Shown here: piece by piece, positions 35,795 through 43,985 of the stretch
Layout of the letters: every line of letters starts with the position of its first letter
Numbering within the stretch: position 1 is the stretch's first letter
From: Streptomyces sp. NBC_01306
GTDB taxonomy: Bacteria; Actinomycetota; Actinomycetes; Streptomycetales; Streptomycetaceae
Assembly (NCBI RefSeq): GCF_026340465.1
Contig: NZ_JAPEPC010000001.1
Location: 4,450,001-4,514,000, forward strand
Direction of reading: 5' to 3'
Length of the DNA: 64,000 nt
Position numbers and translations under genes: made by a program
Notes under the pieces: model-generated
Databases searched by the model: none
What the model was told of the DNA's origin: nothing
The model's input: the letters and a program-made list of their open reading frames with translations, nothing else

Positions 35795-36153
35795 TCACTG
35801 CTCTCGACCACGTACAGCTGGGCGCCCCGCCCGGTACGGAGGACGAACTCCGCGCGTACTACACAGGAGTGCTCGGCATGACGGAGATCCCCAAGCCCCC
35901 GGTGCTCGCTGCCCGGGGAGGCTGCTGGTTCCAGTCGGGCCAGGTCCAGCTGCACCTCGGTATGGAAGAGGGCCACCGCCCCTCGGCGAAGGCGCACCCG
36001 GCGCTGCGCGTCACCGGTATCGAGGCGTACGGGCAGTTGCTGGAATCCCGGGGCGCGAAGATCACCTGGGACACCGGCCTGCCGGGCCACCGCCGGTTCT
36101 ACTCGTGGGACCCGGCGGGAAACAGGATCGAGTTCCTGGAGCCGGTGGCCTGA
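35791..36153 (+). CDS. VOC (glyoxalase/bleomycin-resistance fold) family protein
   Basis: A 120-residue single-domain vicinal-oxygen-chelate protein: ALDHVQLGAPPG at the start, GCWFQSGQVQLHLGME in the middle, RRFYSWDPAGNRIEFLEP at the end, giving the usual His/Gln/Glu metal-site pattern. GTG 35791 overlaps the tam stop, so it is a second gene of the TamR-controlled operon. Substrate unknown. Confidence 0.85.
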   Translation: MITALDHVQLGAPPGTEDELRAYYTGVLGMTEIPKPPVLAARGGCWFQSGQVQLHLGMEEGHRPSAKAHPALRVTGIEAYGQLLESRGAKITWDTGLPGHRRFYSWDPAGNRIEFLEPVA

Positions 36154-36187
36154 CCCGGCCGCCCCGGCCCGGCTGCCCGGCTGCCCG

Positions 36188-36209
36188 GCTGCCCGGACGG
36201 CCGGGCAGC
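36188..36209. terminator. hairpin between convergent VOC and ureohydrolase genes
   Basis: GCTGCCCGG, ACGG, CCGGGCAGC, perfect 9-bp stem. It is preceded by repeated GGCTGCCC units (36170-36195). Confidence 0.75.
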
Positions 36210-36226
36210 TCAGTGCCCTGAGCCGC

Positions 36227-37210
36227 TCACTGGCCGGCGCCGCCCGGCGTGGGACCGGAGTGGGTCTTCGACATGAGGGTCACCAGGTCGAAGGCCACCG
36301 TGGCTGCCGCCAGGCACGTGATCTCGGCATGGTCGTAGGCCGGCGCGGTCTCGACCACGTCGCCTCCGATCATGTTCAGTCCCTGCAACCGGCGCAGGAG
36401 GTGCAGCAGTTCGCGGCCGGTGAAGCCGCCCATCTCCGGTGTGCCCGTGCCCGGCGCGAACGCGGGGTCGAGCACGTCGATGTCGACCGACACGTAGACC
36501 GGGGCATCGCCCACCCGCCGGCGCACCGCGTCCGCCGCTCCGTCGATGCCGAGCACGTCGAGATCACCGGCGCGGATCACCCGGAACCCGAGCTTGGCGT
36601 CCTCGACGAGGTCGAGCCGGTCGTAGATGGGCCCGCGGATGCCGAGGTGGATCGACTTGTCCTGGGCGAGCAGGCCCTCCTCGGCGGCGCGACGGAACAC
36701 GGTGCCGTGCGTCGTGGGAGCGTCGAAATAGGTGTCCCAGGTGTCGAGGTGCGCGTCGAAGTGGACCAGGGCGATCGGTCCGTGCTGCTGGTGGGCCGCC
36801 CGGAGCAGCGGCAGAGCCACCGTGTGGTCCCCGCCGAGCGCCACGATGCGCCGGTTCCTGTTCCCGGCGACGTCACGGGCGAAGCCCTCGATCGAGCGGA
36901 GCGCGGAGGTGGTGTCGTACGGGGTGCACGGCACATCACCCGCATCGACGACCTGGACCTGCTCCAGCGGGGCGACATCGAGGTCGACGTGGAACCGCGG
37001 CCGAAGGTGCCGTGACGCCTGACGGATCCCCATCGGACCGAAGCGGGCACCGGGGCGGTACGACGTACCGCCGTCGAACGGGACGCCCAACAGCGCGATG
37101 TCGTAGTCGGAGACGTCCCTGATCTCCGGGACGCGGGCGAAGGTTCCACGACCCGCGAACCGGGGCACCTGGGTGGCGTCGAGCGCGCCCATGGGGGTGA
37201 AGTCGGTCAT
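36227..37210 (-). CDS. ureohydrolase family protein (agmatinase/guanidinobutyrase-like)
   Basis: Binuclear-metal enzyme of 327 residues releasing urea from a guanidino compound. All metal motifs are intact: ALGGDHTVALP, VHFDAHLDTWD and SVDIDVLDPAFAPGTGTPE. The family includes agmatinase, guanidinobutyrase, guanidinopropionase and guanidine hydrolase, which cannot be told apart by eye. Last gene of a minus-strand operon with an NCS1 permease, an FAD oxidase and a gamma-aminobutyraldehyde-dehydrogenase-like enzyme, which favours a guanidino acid such as 4-guanidinobutyrate or guanidinoacetate over agmatine (inference). Start ATG 37210. Confidence 0.88.
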   Translation of the reverse strand: MTDFTPMGALDATQVPRFAGRGTFARVPEIRDVSDYDIALLGVPFDGGTSYRPGARFGPMGIRQASRHLRPRFHVDLDVAPLEQVQVVDAGDVPCTPYDTTSALRSIEGFARDVAGNRNRRIVALGGDHTVALPLLRAAHQQHGPIALVHFDAHLDTWDTYFDAPTTHGTVFRRAAEEGLLAQDKSIHLGIRGPIYDRLDLVEDAKLGFRVIRAGDLDVLGIDGAADAVRRRVGDAPVYVSVDIDVLDPAFAPGTGTPEMGGFTGRELLHLLRRLQGLNMIGGDVVETAPAYDHAEITCLAAATVAFDLVTLMSKTHSGPTPGGAGQ

Positions 37211-37279
37211 GCTGTCTTCTCCTGTCGTGCTGGGGGTGGGTGTGCTGCTGCGGGCCCATGAGGATCGGCCGGACAGGCC

Positions 37280-38743
37280 CTAGTCGAGCGCCGCCAGTTC
37301 CACGTCGGTGTCGAAGGCGGGAGGGTCCTCCACCGCCGATTTCCTGGCCTGGTACCGCTTCATCACGAGGTAGTAGACGGGTGACGCGACGACCAGGCCG
37401 ACGCACCACGAGATGTCGACACCGCCGAGCTTCGCGCCGAGGGGACCCGTGTAGATGGTCGTGACGAGGAACGGCACCTGCACCGCGGCGCCGACGAGGT
37501 AACACAGGACCGCCGGCCAGTTGATCCGGCCGTAGCGGCCGCCGTCGGCCTTGAAGAAGTCCTCGACCACGTAGTCGCCGTGGCGCACCAGGTAGTAGTC
37601 GACGAGGTTCACCGCGGTCCACGGGACCAGGGCGCTGAGCAGCAGGACGATGAAGTTGTTGTAGCTCGCCAGGAAGCCCTTCTCGCCGAGGAGGGCGATG
37701 GCCAGCGCGATCCCGCAGAGCACCGCGGCCACCACGGCGCGCTCGCGAGCCCGGGCGGACCAGCGGGGAGCGAAGGTCTGCGCGACGGTGATCGTCGACA
37801 GGGTGCTGCAGTAGAGATTCATGGCGTTGGTCGCCGCGATCCCCACGGTGAAGACGACAACGATCGGGACGGCGAAGACGCCGGTGAGCTTCGTGAGACC
37901 CGCGATCACATCCGCACCGGGCAGCGCAAGACCGACGGATGCACCGAGCAGCATCGGCAGGATGGAGCCGATGGTGCTGCCCCAGTAACTCATCCAGAAG
38001 GCCGGCTTCGCGCCGGTGCCGGCCGGCATGTAGCGCGAGTAGTCCGAGACGTACGGCGCGTACGCGATCTGCCACACGGCGGCTGCCGACACCGTGCCCA
38101 TGAACCCTGCGAGTGTGGCGCCGCCGGTACCGAAGAAGTCGTGCGGCAGCGGGTGCACGAACAGGACCCACACAAAGGCGAGTGCCAGCATCGCTCCCGA
38201 AAGGTAGGTCATGATCCGGGTGTAGGCGTGGATGAGCCGGTAGCCGTAGATGGTCGCGATCAGGCTCGCGACCGCGATGATGGTGATGCCGCCCTTGGTA
38301 CTGATCGGCGTGATGGTCGCCAGAGACTGCCCGCCGAACACCAGGTTCGCCACGAACCAGCCGATGTACATCACGATGACGACCAGGATGATCAGCACGG
38401 ACCCGTAGGAGCCGAACTGGCCTCGGGTCTGCACCATTTGCGGGATGCCGAGGGTCGGGCCCTGTGCGGAGTGCAGCGCCATGAAGACCGCGCCGATCAG
38501 GTTCCCGACGACGACACCCAGCACCGCGGTCCAGAGCGGCTGACCGAAGAGCGTGGTCGACAGTCCACCGGTGACGATGGACAGCACCATGATGTTCGAT
38601 CCGAACCAGATCGTGAACAGGTCGCGGTTCGTGCCGTGGCGCTCGCTGTCAGGGATCGGCTGGATGGTTGCCGACTCAATGGTCTTCGCCGAGTCGTGGT
38701 GAGGTTCAGATGTCCCACTGCGAGGTTCAGATGTCCCGCTCAT
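37280..38743 (-). CDS. NCS1 family nucleobase/hydantoin-type permease
   Basis: A 487-residue membrane protein with about 12 helices; NRDLFTIWFGSNIMVLSIVTG at the start of the membrane part and WQIAYAPYVSDYSRYMP and NLVDYYLVRHGDY are typical of NCS1 (CodB/PucI/Mhp1) symporters. Start ATG 38743 has GGAAGGA upstream. The tail begins with a duplicated SGTSEP, reflected in a 20-bp direct repeat of DNA. In this operon it likely imports the guanidino or cyclic amide substrate. 69 bp separate it from the ureohydrolase. Confidence 0.88.
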   Translation of the reverse strand: MSGTSEPRSGTSEPHHDSAKTIESATIQPIPDSERHGTNRDLFTIWFGSNIMVLSIVTGGLSTTLFGQPLWTAVLGVVVGNLIGAVFMALHSAQGPTLGIPQMVQTRGQFGSYGSVLIILVVIVMYIGWFVANLVFGGQSLATITPISTKGGITIIAVASLIATIYGYRLIHAYTRIMTYLSGAMLALAFVWVLFVHPLPHDFFGTGGATLAGFMGTVSAAAVWQIAYAPYVSDYSRYMPAGTGAKPAFWMSYWGSTIGSILPMLLGASVGLALPGADVIAGLTKLTGVFAVPIVVVFTVGIAATNAMNLYCSTLSTITVAQTFAPRWSARARERAVVAAVLCGIALAIALLGEKGFLASYNNFIVLLLSALVPWTAVNLVDYYLVRHGDYVVEDFFKADGGRYGRINWPAVLCYLVGAAVQVPFLVTTIYTGPLGAKLGGVDISWCVGLVVASPVYYLVMKRYQARKSAVEDPPAFDTDVELAALD

Positions 38744-38861
38744 TGCTCTGTCCTTCCGAAGCAAGGTCCATGACCTGCCGGCGCAGCTGCCGAAAACCGG
38801 TGTGGGGAGCGGCCGTTGACGTGAGCCATGACCAGGGATCCCGGTGTGCGCGCGGTGCGGA

Positions 38862-40115
38862 TCACCCGAGCAGCGGGCGCAGGTGATCGTTGAGAAAGAG
38901 ACCCCTGGGGTCGAACTGCTTGCGGATACCGATGAATCTGTCGAGCTCGGGAAACATCTGCTCCATACGAGCCCGGGTCGTGAAATGCAGCTTTCCCCAG
39001 TGGGGACGGGCGTTGTACGGCTGCAGGACGGCATCGACGTCGGAGAGGTAACCCCAGTAGTCGGTGCCTGCCGTGACGGTGATGGTGATCACCGTGTTGT
39101 CCCGCTTGTACTGCTGCGAGAGGTAGGCGTCGTCGGCGGCCACCCAGCGCACCTCGACGGGGTAGGTCTCGTTCGGGTACTTCCGGTGGATGAGTTCGCG
39201 GATCTCGCGGAAGGCGTCGAGCCCCTGCTCACGAGGTACGAAGTACTCCAGCTCGTTGAAGATGCGCCCGAAGCCGTCGGGGTAGATCCGGTAGGACCGG
39301 TCGGCACGGTGGCCCTCGGTGGTGTCGATGCCCTCCGGCTCACGGATCTCCGCGAGGTCGTACACCTTGGTGTACGCGCGGTCCGCCATGGGCCGGCCGG
39401 CCGGCGTGGGCAGCTCGAAGAGCTCGGCTCCTCCGTCCGTCGGGCACCACAGGAACGAGAAGTGCCGGTGGGCGTCAGGGTTGACGTCCCAGCCGCTGAT
39501 CAGCTCGTCGACGTGCGGGTAGGTGATCGTCTCGCGCAGGTGGTACTTGGGCGACACTTCGAGCTCCACCTCGATGACGACGCCCAGCGAGCCCAGCGAC
39601 ACCTGTGCGGCGCGGAGCACGTCGAGGTCGTCCTCACCGATCTCCACCACATCGCCGTTCCCGTCGATGAGCCGGACATAGCGGACCGCTGCCGAGAAAC
39701 TCGCGAGACCGGACCCCGAGCCGTGGGTGCCGGTGGCGATCGCACCGGCGATGGTCTGCTTGTCGATGTCCCCCTGGTTGGACAGTGCCAGTCCGGCCTC
39801 CCAGAGCGCATCGCCGAAGGCACTGATCGGAGTACCGGCCAGGGCCCGGGCCCGCCGCCGGGTCACATCCGTGCCGGTCACGCCGGAGAGATGCTTGAGG
39901 CTCAGCAGCAGGCCGCCGGTCTGCACCAGCGGTGTACTTGAGTGCCCGGTGCCGGCGACCCGGACACTGAGCCCCTCGGCGATCGCCCGGCGTACGACAG
40001 CCAGCAACTCGGCCTCGTTCGACGGCTCGGCGTACTGGGCCGGGCTGAAGACCTGGTTCTCTCCCCAGTTCTGCCAGACGATTCCGCGCTTGAGGCCGGT
40101 GCGGATGCCGCTCAT
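38862..40115 (-). CDS. FAD-linked oxidase, D-arabinono-1,4-lactone oxidase family
   Basis: A 417-residue VAO-fold flavoprotein: FAD domain (about 20-190) with RVAGTGHSSTPL, whose His58 aligns with the covalent flavin attachment site of alditol oxidase, and GAIATGTHGSG; C-terminal ALO domain ending with the family mark YNARPHWGKLHF. These enzymes oxidise an alcohol or lactone with oxygen or another acceptor. ATG 40115 overlaps the aldehyde dehydrogenase stop (ATGA). The pairing suggests alcohol to aldehyde to acid in one route. Confidence 0.88.
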   Translation of the reverse strand: MSGIRTGLKRGIVWQNWGENQVFSPAQYAEPSNEAELLAVVRRAIAEGLSVRVAGTGHSSTPLVQTGGLLLSLKHLSGVTGTDVTRRRARALAGTPISAFGDALWEAGLALSNQGDIDKQTIAGAIATGTHGSGSGLASFSAAVRYVRLIDGNGDVVEIGEDDLDVLRAAQVSLGSLGVVIEVELEVSPKYHLRETITYPHVDELISGWDVNPDAHRHFSFLWCPTDGGAELFELPTPAGRPMADRAYTKVYDLAEIREPEGIDTTEGHRADRSYRIYPDGFGRIFNELEYFVPREQGLDAFREIRELIHRKYPNETYPVEVRWVAADDAYLSQQYKRDNTVITITVTAGTDYWGYLSDVDAVLQPYNARPHWGKLHFTTRARMEQMFPELDRFIGIRKQFDPRGLFLNDHLRPLLG

Positions 40116-41674
40116 CGTGCGTCGGCCCCTTCGCGTCCATCGGCCGCCGGGGCTTCCGGGCGTGACCGGTTCACCATCACGTGCTTGGTGCGGGAGTAGT
40201 CGTCGAGTGCGTAGGCCGACAGGTCCCGGCCGTAGCCCGACGCCTTGAAGCCGCCCCAGGGCATCTCGGTCGCGAACGTCAGATGGTCGTTGACCCACAC
40301 CGTGCCGAAGTCGAGCTGCCGCGGCAGGTCGGCGGCGCGTCGCGCGTTCTCCGTCCACACCGATGCCGACAGGCCGTACGGCGTCGCATTGGCCGCCGTG
40401 ACCGCGGCCTGCTCATCGGTGAACGTCTCGACGGTGACGACGGGACCGAAGATCTCCTCCTTCGTGCACTCGGCGCCGGCCGGCACGTCCACGAGAACCG
40501 TCGGAGGAAAGAACCATCCGGGCCCCTCGGGGGCGTGGCCGCCGATCGCCGCACGCGCGCCTTCCGCGACCGCGCGCTCCACGAACCCGGCAACGGTCCG
40601 GTGGTGCGCCTCGGACACGACGGGGCCCATCTCCACCTGGTCGCCGGCGGCGGGGTCACCCACCACGAGCGTCCCGGCCCGTTCGACGAGCGCGTCGACG
40701 AAGTCGGCCGCCACCGACTCATGGACCAGAACGCGGCAGGCGGCGCCACAGTCCTGGCCGCTGTTGCCGAAACCGGCGAAGCGCAGGGTCTCGGCAACAG
40801 CCGCGATGTCGGCATCGGGGAAGACCACGACCGCGGCCTTGCCGCCGAGCTCCAGGTGCACCCGCTTCACCGAGTCGGAAGCCGCCCGTGCGACGGCCTG
40901 GCCGCTGCGCACCGAGCCGGTGACCGAGATCATCGCGACCTGGGGGTGCCTGGCCAGCGCCTCACCCACGACAGCCCCTTCGCCCGTGACGACGTTGAGC
41001 ACTCCCGGCGGTAGTACGTCGGCGAGGAGTCCGGCGAGACGGAGCGAGGTCAGGGGCGTGGCCTCGGACGGCTTGAGCACACAGGTGTTGCCGGCCGCCA
41101 GGATCGGCGCGATCTTCCAGAGCCCGGTCAGCAACGGGTAGTTCCAGGGCGTGATGGCGGCGACCACCCCCACCGGCTCGCGGACGATCATCGACGTCCG
41201 GCCCTCGGCGTACTCACCGGCGCTGAGGCTGAGCTGCGCACGGACGGCGCCCGCCATGAACTGCATGGTGTCGATCGACCCGTCGACGTCCTCGCGCGCG
41301 AGCCACAGCGGCTTGCCGGTGTTCACCGACTCAAGGGCAGCGAGCTCCTCCCGGTGTGCCTCCATCACCGACGCGGCCTTGAGCAGGAGACCTGCCCGGT
41401 CCTTGGGGGTCTGAGCCCGCCAGGTGAGGAAGGCGGCCTGGGCCGCTTGCACGGCGGCGTCGACGTCCTCCGCGGTGCCCCGGAGGACTTGGCTGATCCG
41501 GCAGCCGGTGGCGGGGTTGTACACCGGGATGGCATCGACACTCGCCCCCGAGGTGGAGACACCGTTGATGAAGTGCTTCATGGGTGCAAGCAGCTCCGTG
41601 GGAACCAGCGCCGGAGCGTCCGGTGAGGGACGGACCAGATGAGTCCCATTCGTGGTGTGCAGAGCCAGAGACAT
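40112..41674 (-). CDS. NAD(P)-dependent aldehyde dehydrogenase, gamma-aminobutyraldehyde dehydrogenase-like
   Basis: A 520-residue enzyme with about 30 extra N-terminal residues before HFINGV. Catalytic Glu in HLELGGKAAVV and Cys in SGQDCGAACRVLV. The GQDC(x)AACR context and the end VNDHLTFATEMPWGGFKASGYG...DYSRTKHVMV resemble PatD/YdcW-type 4-aminobutyraldehyde dehydrogenases. First gene of the minus-strand operon; start ATG 41674 with AAAGG upstream. It would suit omega-amino or guanidino aldehydes. Confidence 0.9.
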   Translation of the reverse strand: MSLALHTTNGTHLVRPSPDAPALVPTELLAPMKHFINGVSTSGASVDAIPVYNPATGCRISQVLRGTAEDVDAAVQAAQAAFLTWRAQTPKDRAGLLLKAASVMEAHREELAALESVNTGKPLWLAREDVDGSIDTMQFMAGAVRAQLSLSAGEYAEGRTSMIVREPVGVVAAITPWNYPLLTGLWKIAPILAAGNTCVLKPSEATPLTSLRLAGLLADVLPPGVLNVVTGEGAVVGEALARHPQVAMISVTGSVRSGQAVARAASDSVKRVHLELGGKAAVVVFPDADIAAVAETLRFAGFGNSGQDCGAACRVLVHESVAADFVDALVERAGTLVVGDPAAGDQVEMGPVVSEAHHRTVAGFVERAVAEGARAAIGGHAPEGPGWFFPPTVLVDVPAGAECTKEEIFGPVVTVETFTDEQAAVTAANATPYGLSASVWTENARRAADLPRQLDFGTVWVNDHLTFATEMPWGGFKASGYGRDLSAYALDDYSRTKHVMVNRSRPEAPAADGREGADAR

Positions 41675-41791
41675 GGACGAAGCCTTTCTGCAGGTGCTGA
41701 CCCCACCCGGCAGGTGAGGCCTTGCCCACGATGGTGCGCGCCACCGCGCTCATGAGCTCTGCTCAATCCGTCAAAGCGATGACATCGGATT

Positions 41792-41818
41792 TGTGCAGAC
41801 GCACAGTCCTGTGGACTG
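41792..41818. promoter_or_regulatory. overlapping inverted repeats between aldehyde dehydrogenase and pucR
   Basis: TGTGC-AGAC-GCACA (41792-41805) runs into CAGTCC-TGT-GGACTG (41804-41818). Both are perfect and lie midway between the divergent start codons, the expected place for a PucR-type operator. Confidence 0.5.
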
Positions 41819-41881
41819 GCTGCGGCTGCCACTTCTGTACAAATAGGTGATAACGATCGCCGCGTGAACTACCGTCCTGGC

Positions 41882-43459
41882 ATGACGATCACCGTTGCAG
41901 AACTGCTGGAGATGCCGCACCTGCGGCTCCGTCTCCTGTCCGGCCGGGACGGGCTGCAACGGGAGGTCAGCTGGACGCACACCTCCGACCTGCCTGAGCC
42001 GTGGCAGTGGCTGACCGGCGGGGAGCTGCTGATGACCAACGGCATGTCGTTTCCGAAGACGGCCGGCGAGCAGGAGGAACTCCTGAGGCGGCTGATGGGA
42101 GCGGGCGCCAGCGCTCTCGCCATCGGCGAGAAGATGTACTGCCCACCGCTCACCGCGCGGTTCACCGAGGTCAGCGAGTCACTCTCGCTCCCGGTGCTCC
42201 TGGTGGACTATCCGATGCCGTTCATCGCGATTTCCCGCGCGGTGGCAGCCGCCAACCTGCTGGAACAGTCGGACCGGCTGATCCGGACCGAGCGAATATA
42301 TTACGCACTGCAACGCGCGGTCACCGAAAAACGTAAGCCGTCCCAGCTGGCCACCGCGTTGTCGCAGCAGCTGGGCTGTGCGCTGCATGTGTGCCACCGC
42401 GAGTCCGCCGAACCGTGGTTTCCCGACAGCCCCGGACTCGACGAGAGGCTTCGCCAGGCCCTGTCGCAGGCCCACCTCGGGTCCCGGCAGGTCAGCGCCG
42501 GGGCGTTCGTCACGTATCTGGGCGACGGCCGGGAGATGCGGCTGGCGGACATTCCCACCCAGCCCGGTGCCGTGCTCGTCCTGGTCTCCGACGGGCAGAG
42601 CGTGCTCGACGCCATCCTCATGCAGCACGCCGCGACCGTGATCGCCCTGGAGATGTCCCAGGCCCTGGTGGACCTGGAGCACCGCCGCCGGCAAGGTGCC
42701 GAGTTCCTGGCCCGGCTCATCGACGGCAGCGCCGAGCCCAGGGGCGGCCGCAGCCAACTCCTCGAAGCCGGGATCGATCCGGCGTCCGCGGTCCTGTACG
42801 CCGTCTCATCCGACGACAGCGCCCGGCTGCGTGAAGTGCACGTCGCTCTGTGGCGCAACGGGATTCCGCATCTGGTCGTGCACCGCTCCGGGGTGCTCTA
42901 CCTGCTGGCGCACGACAAGGAGAGGGTGCTGCGCATCGTCCATTCCCACGTCGGCCCCTCCGCGTCGGTGGGGGTGAGCAGCCCGGTCAAGACCATGGAC
43001 CGCATCCCCGAGGCGGCACGGGAGGCACGCTGGGCGAGCCAGTCGGCCGAGCACAACAAGACGCCTACCTTCCGCTACGGGGAGGCCACGCCGTTCCTCG
43101 GTGTTTCCGGCATCGACGACGCGATGGCACTCGTCGACCGTGTACTCGGGCGGCTCCTGGAGCATGAGTCCAAGCACCGGGGTGAGCTCCTGCCCACCCT
43201 GGAGAGTTTCTTCGACCATCAGCGCTCCTGGCAGAAGACGGCGAATGCCTTGCATGTGCACCGGCAGACAGTGCTCTACCGGATCCGCAAGGTCGAAGAC
43301 ATCACCGGGCTCAACCTCGACCGCACCCGGGACATCGCCGAGCTGTGGCTTGCCCTGCAAGCGCGTTCGATGCTGCCGGGCGCCGCTGAACCGGCAGGCA
43401 CCGGCAGGAACGCACATCGCGCTCGGGGGAGTGATGACAGGGCCGGGGACGACCGATGA
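41882..43459 (+). CDS. PucR-family transcriptional regulator
   Basis: A 525-residue regulator: N-terminal PucR domain (about 1-120, TVAELLEMPHLRLRLLSGRDGLQREVSW) and C-terminal helix-turn-helix (LESFFDHQRSWQKTANALHVHRQTVLYRIRKVEDITGLNLDR). PucR-type proteins often activate purine, amine or amino-acid catabolism on sensing the substrate. Divergent from the oxidase/ureohydrolase operon, which it likely controls; the glycine operon follows on its own strand. GTG 41864 is an alternative start; ATG 41882 fits the family. The last 40 residues are disordered and basic. Confidence 0.88.
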   Translation: MTITVAELLEMPHLRLRLLSGRDGLQREVSWTHTSDLPEPWQWLTGGELLMTNGMSFPKTAGEQEELLRRLMGAGASALAIGEKMYCPPLTARFTEVSESLSLPVLLVDYPMPFIAISRAVAAANLLEQSDRLIRTERIYYALQRAVTEKRKPSQLATALSQQLGCALHVCHRESAEPWFPDSPGLDERLRQALSQAHLGSRQVSAGAFVTYLGDGREMRLADIPTQPGAVLVLVSDGQSVLDAILMQHAATVIALEMSQALVDLEHRRRQGAEFLARLIDGSAEPRGGRSQLLEAGIDPASAVLYAVSSDDSARLREVHVALWRNGIPHLVVHRSGVLYLLAHDKERVLRIVHSHVGPSASVGVSSPVKTMDRIPEAAREARWASQSAEHNKTPTFRYGEATPFLGVSGIDDAMALVDRVLGRLLEHESKHRGELLPTLESFFDHQRSWQKTANALHVHRQTVLYRIRKVEDITGLNLDRTRDIAELWLALQARSMLPGAAEPAGTGRNAHRARGSDDRAGDDR

Positions 43460-43525
43460 TCCCGGAACGGGGGGCACTTGACGGCCGCGTTGCGAGCTCG
43501 TATGTTCCTCGCAAGATCCGGCCAT

Positions 43526-43634
43526 CCGCCGGCAACTCTCCGGCGGACTCCGGAAGAGCAGACGCTCAGGCGTCTCACCCACGGTGCGGGCCGCGGCATC
43601 GCGGCGAAGCTCTCAGGACCGTTCGGCACATGAG
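43526..43634 (+). promoter_or_regulatory. candidate extra glycine-riboswitch aptamer (type-2-like singlet)
   Basis: From 43547: CUCCGGAAGAGC, a P3a stem AGACGC/GCGUCU, the core CACCCACGGUGC, a P3b stem GCCGCG/CGCGGC, then GAAGCUCUCAGG. These align block by block with the second aptamer of the pair downstream (GCCCACGGUGC...GUGAAGCUCUCAGG). The closing P1 helix is only CUC/GAG, weaker than usual. Immediately upstream, CCGCCGG/CCGGCGG (43526-43546) makes a hairpin in the place of the ghost-aptamer helix of singlet glycine riboswitches. It may be active, or a relic of an earlier leader. Confidence 0.6.
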
Positions 43635-43695
43635 AAGTGACGAAGGATCCCGTCGCCGGCCCTGTGCTCGCATCCGCAAACCGCACCTCACTTCA

Positions 43696-43713
43696 CCTGA
43701 CCTTTCGGTCAGG
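43696..43713 (+). terminator. hairpin between the first and second glycine aptamers
   Basis: CCTGACC, TTTC, GGTCAGG, perfect 7-bp stem without a U tract. It could be the expression platform (terminator) of the upstream aptamer. Confidence 0.45.
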
Positions 43714-43742
43714 CCCGACAACTCCACATCGTGCCGTTCGAA

Positions 43743-43830
43743 CCGAAGCGGGAGAGCCCTCGCCCATCCTTGGCGAGGCGCCGAAGGAGCAACCTTCCCC
43801 AGAATCTCTCAGGCCCAACTACCGCTTCGG
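43743..43830 (+). promoter_or_regulatory. glycine riboswitch, aptamer 1 of the tandem
   Basis: P1 is a perfect 9-bp helix CCGAAGCGG (43743-43751) with CCGCTTCGG (43822-43830). P2 GAGAG/CUCUC, P3a CUCGCC/GGCGAG, and the conserved GCGCCGAAGGAGCAA and CUCUCAGGC blocks are all present. Classic Rfam glycine-riboswitch type, upstream of gcvP. Confidence 0.93.
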
Positions 43831-43838
43831 TGAGGCAA

Positions 43839-43924
43839 CTCTGGAAAGTCAGGACCGCGTGTCCTGCGCCCACGGTGCAAACCGCCCGACCCGGCGGTGA
43901 AGCTCTCAGGTACCGATGACAGAG
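43839..43924 (+). promoter_or_regulatory. glycine riboswitch, aptamer 2 of the tandem
   Basis: P1 CTCTG (43839) with CAGAG (43920-43924); conserved GCGCCCACGGUGCAAACC, P3b CCGCC/GGCGG and GAAGCUCUCAGGUA. The 8-nt linker after aptamer 1 is right for the interdomain kink turn. P2 has one A-C mismatch. Downstream GGGAGG can pair with CCTCCC next to the gcvP ribosome site, a possible translational switch. Confidence 0.93.
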
Positions 43925-43985
43925 CGGGGAGGTCACCCATCCACGGCGCCGCTTCCGCGGTGCCCTCATGAGGGAGCCTCCCGCC

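Noticed and set aside
36227..37210. Calling the ureohydrolase agmatinase (speB) outright
   Set aside because: Motifs are shared by several guanidino hydrolases and the neighbours do not include arginine decarboxylase; specificity left open.
43456..43833. 125-codon plus-strand frame over the riboswitch leader
   Set aside because: Covers structured RNA elements, Arg/Pro/Ser-rich, no ribosome site; treated as non-coding leader.
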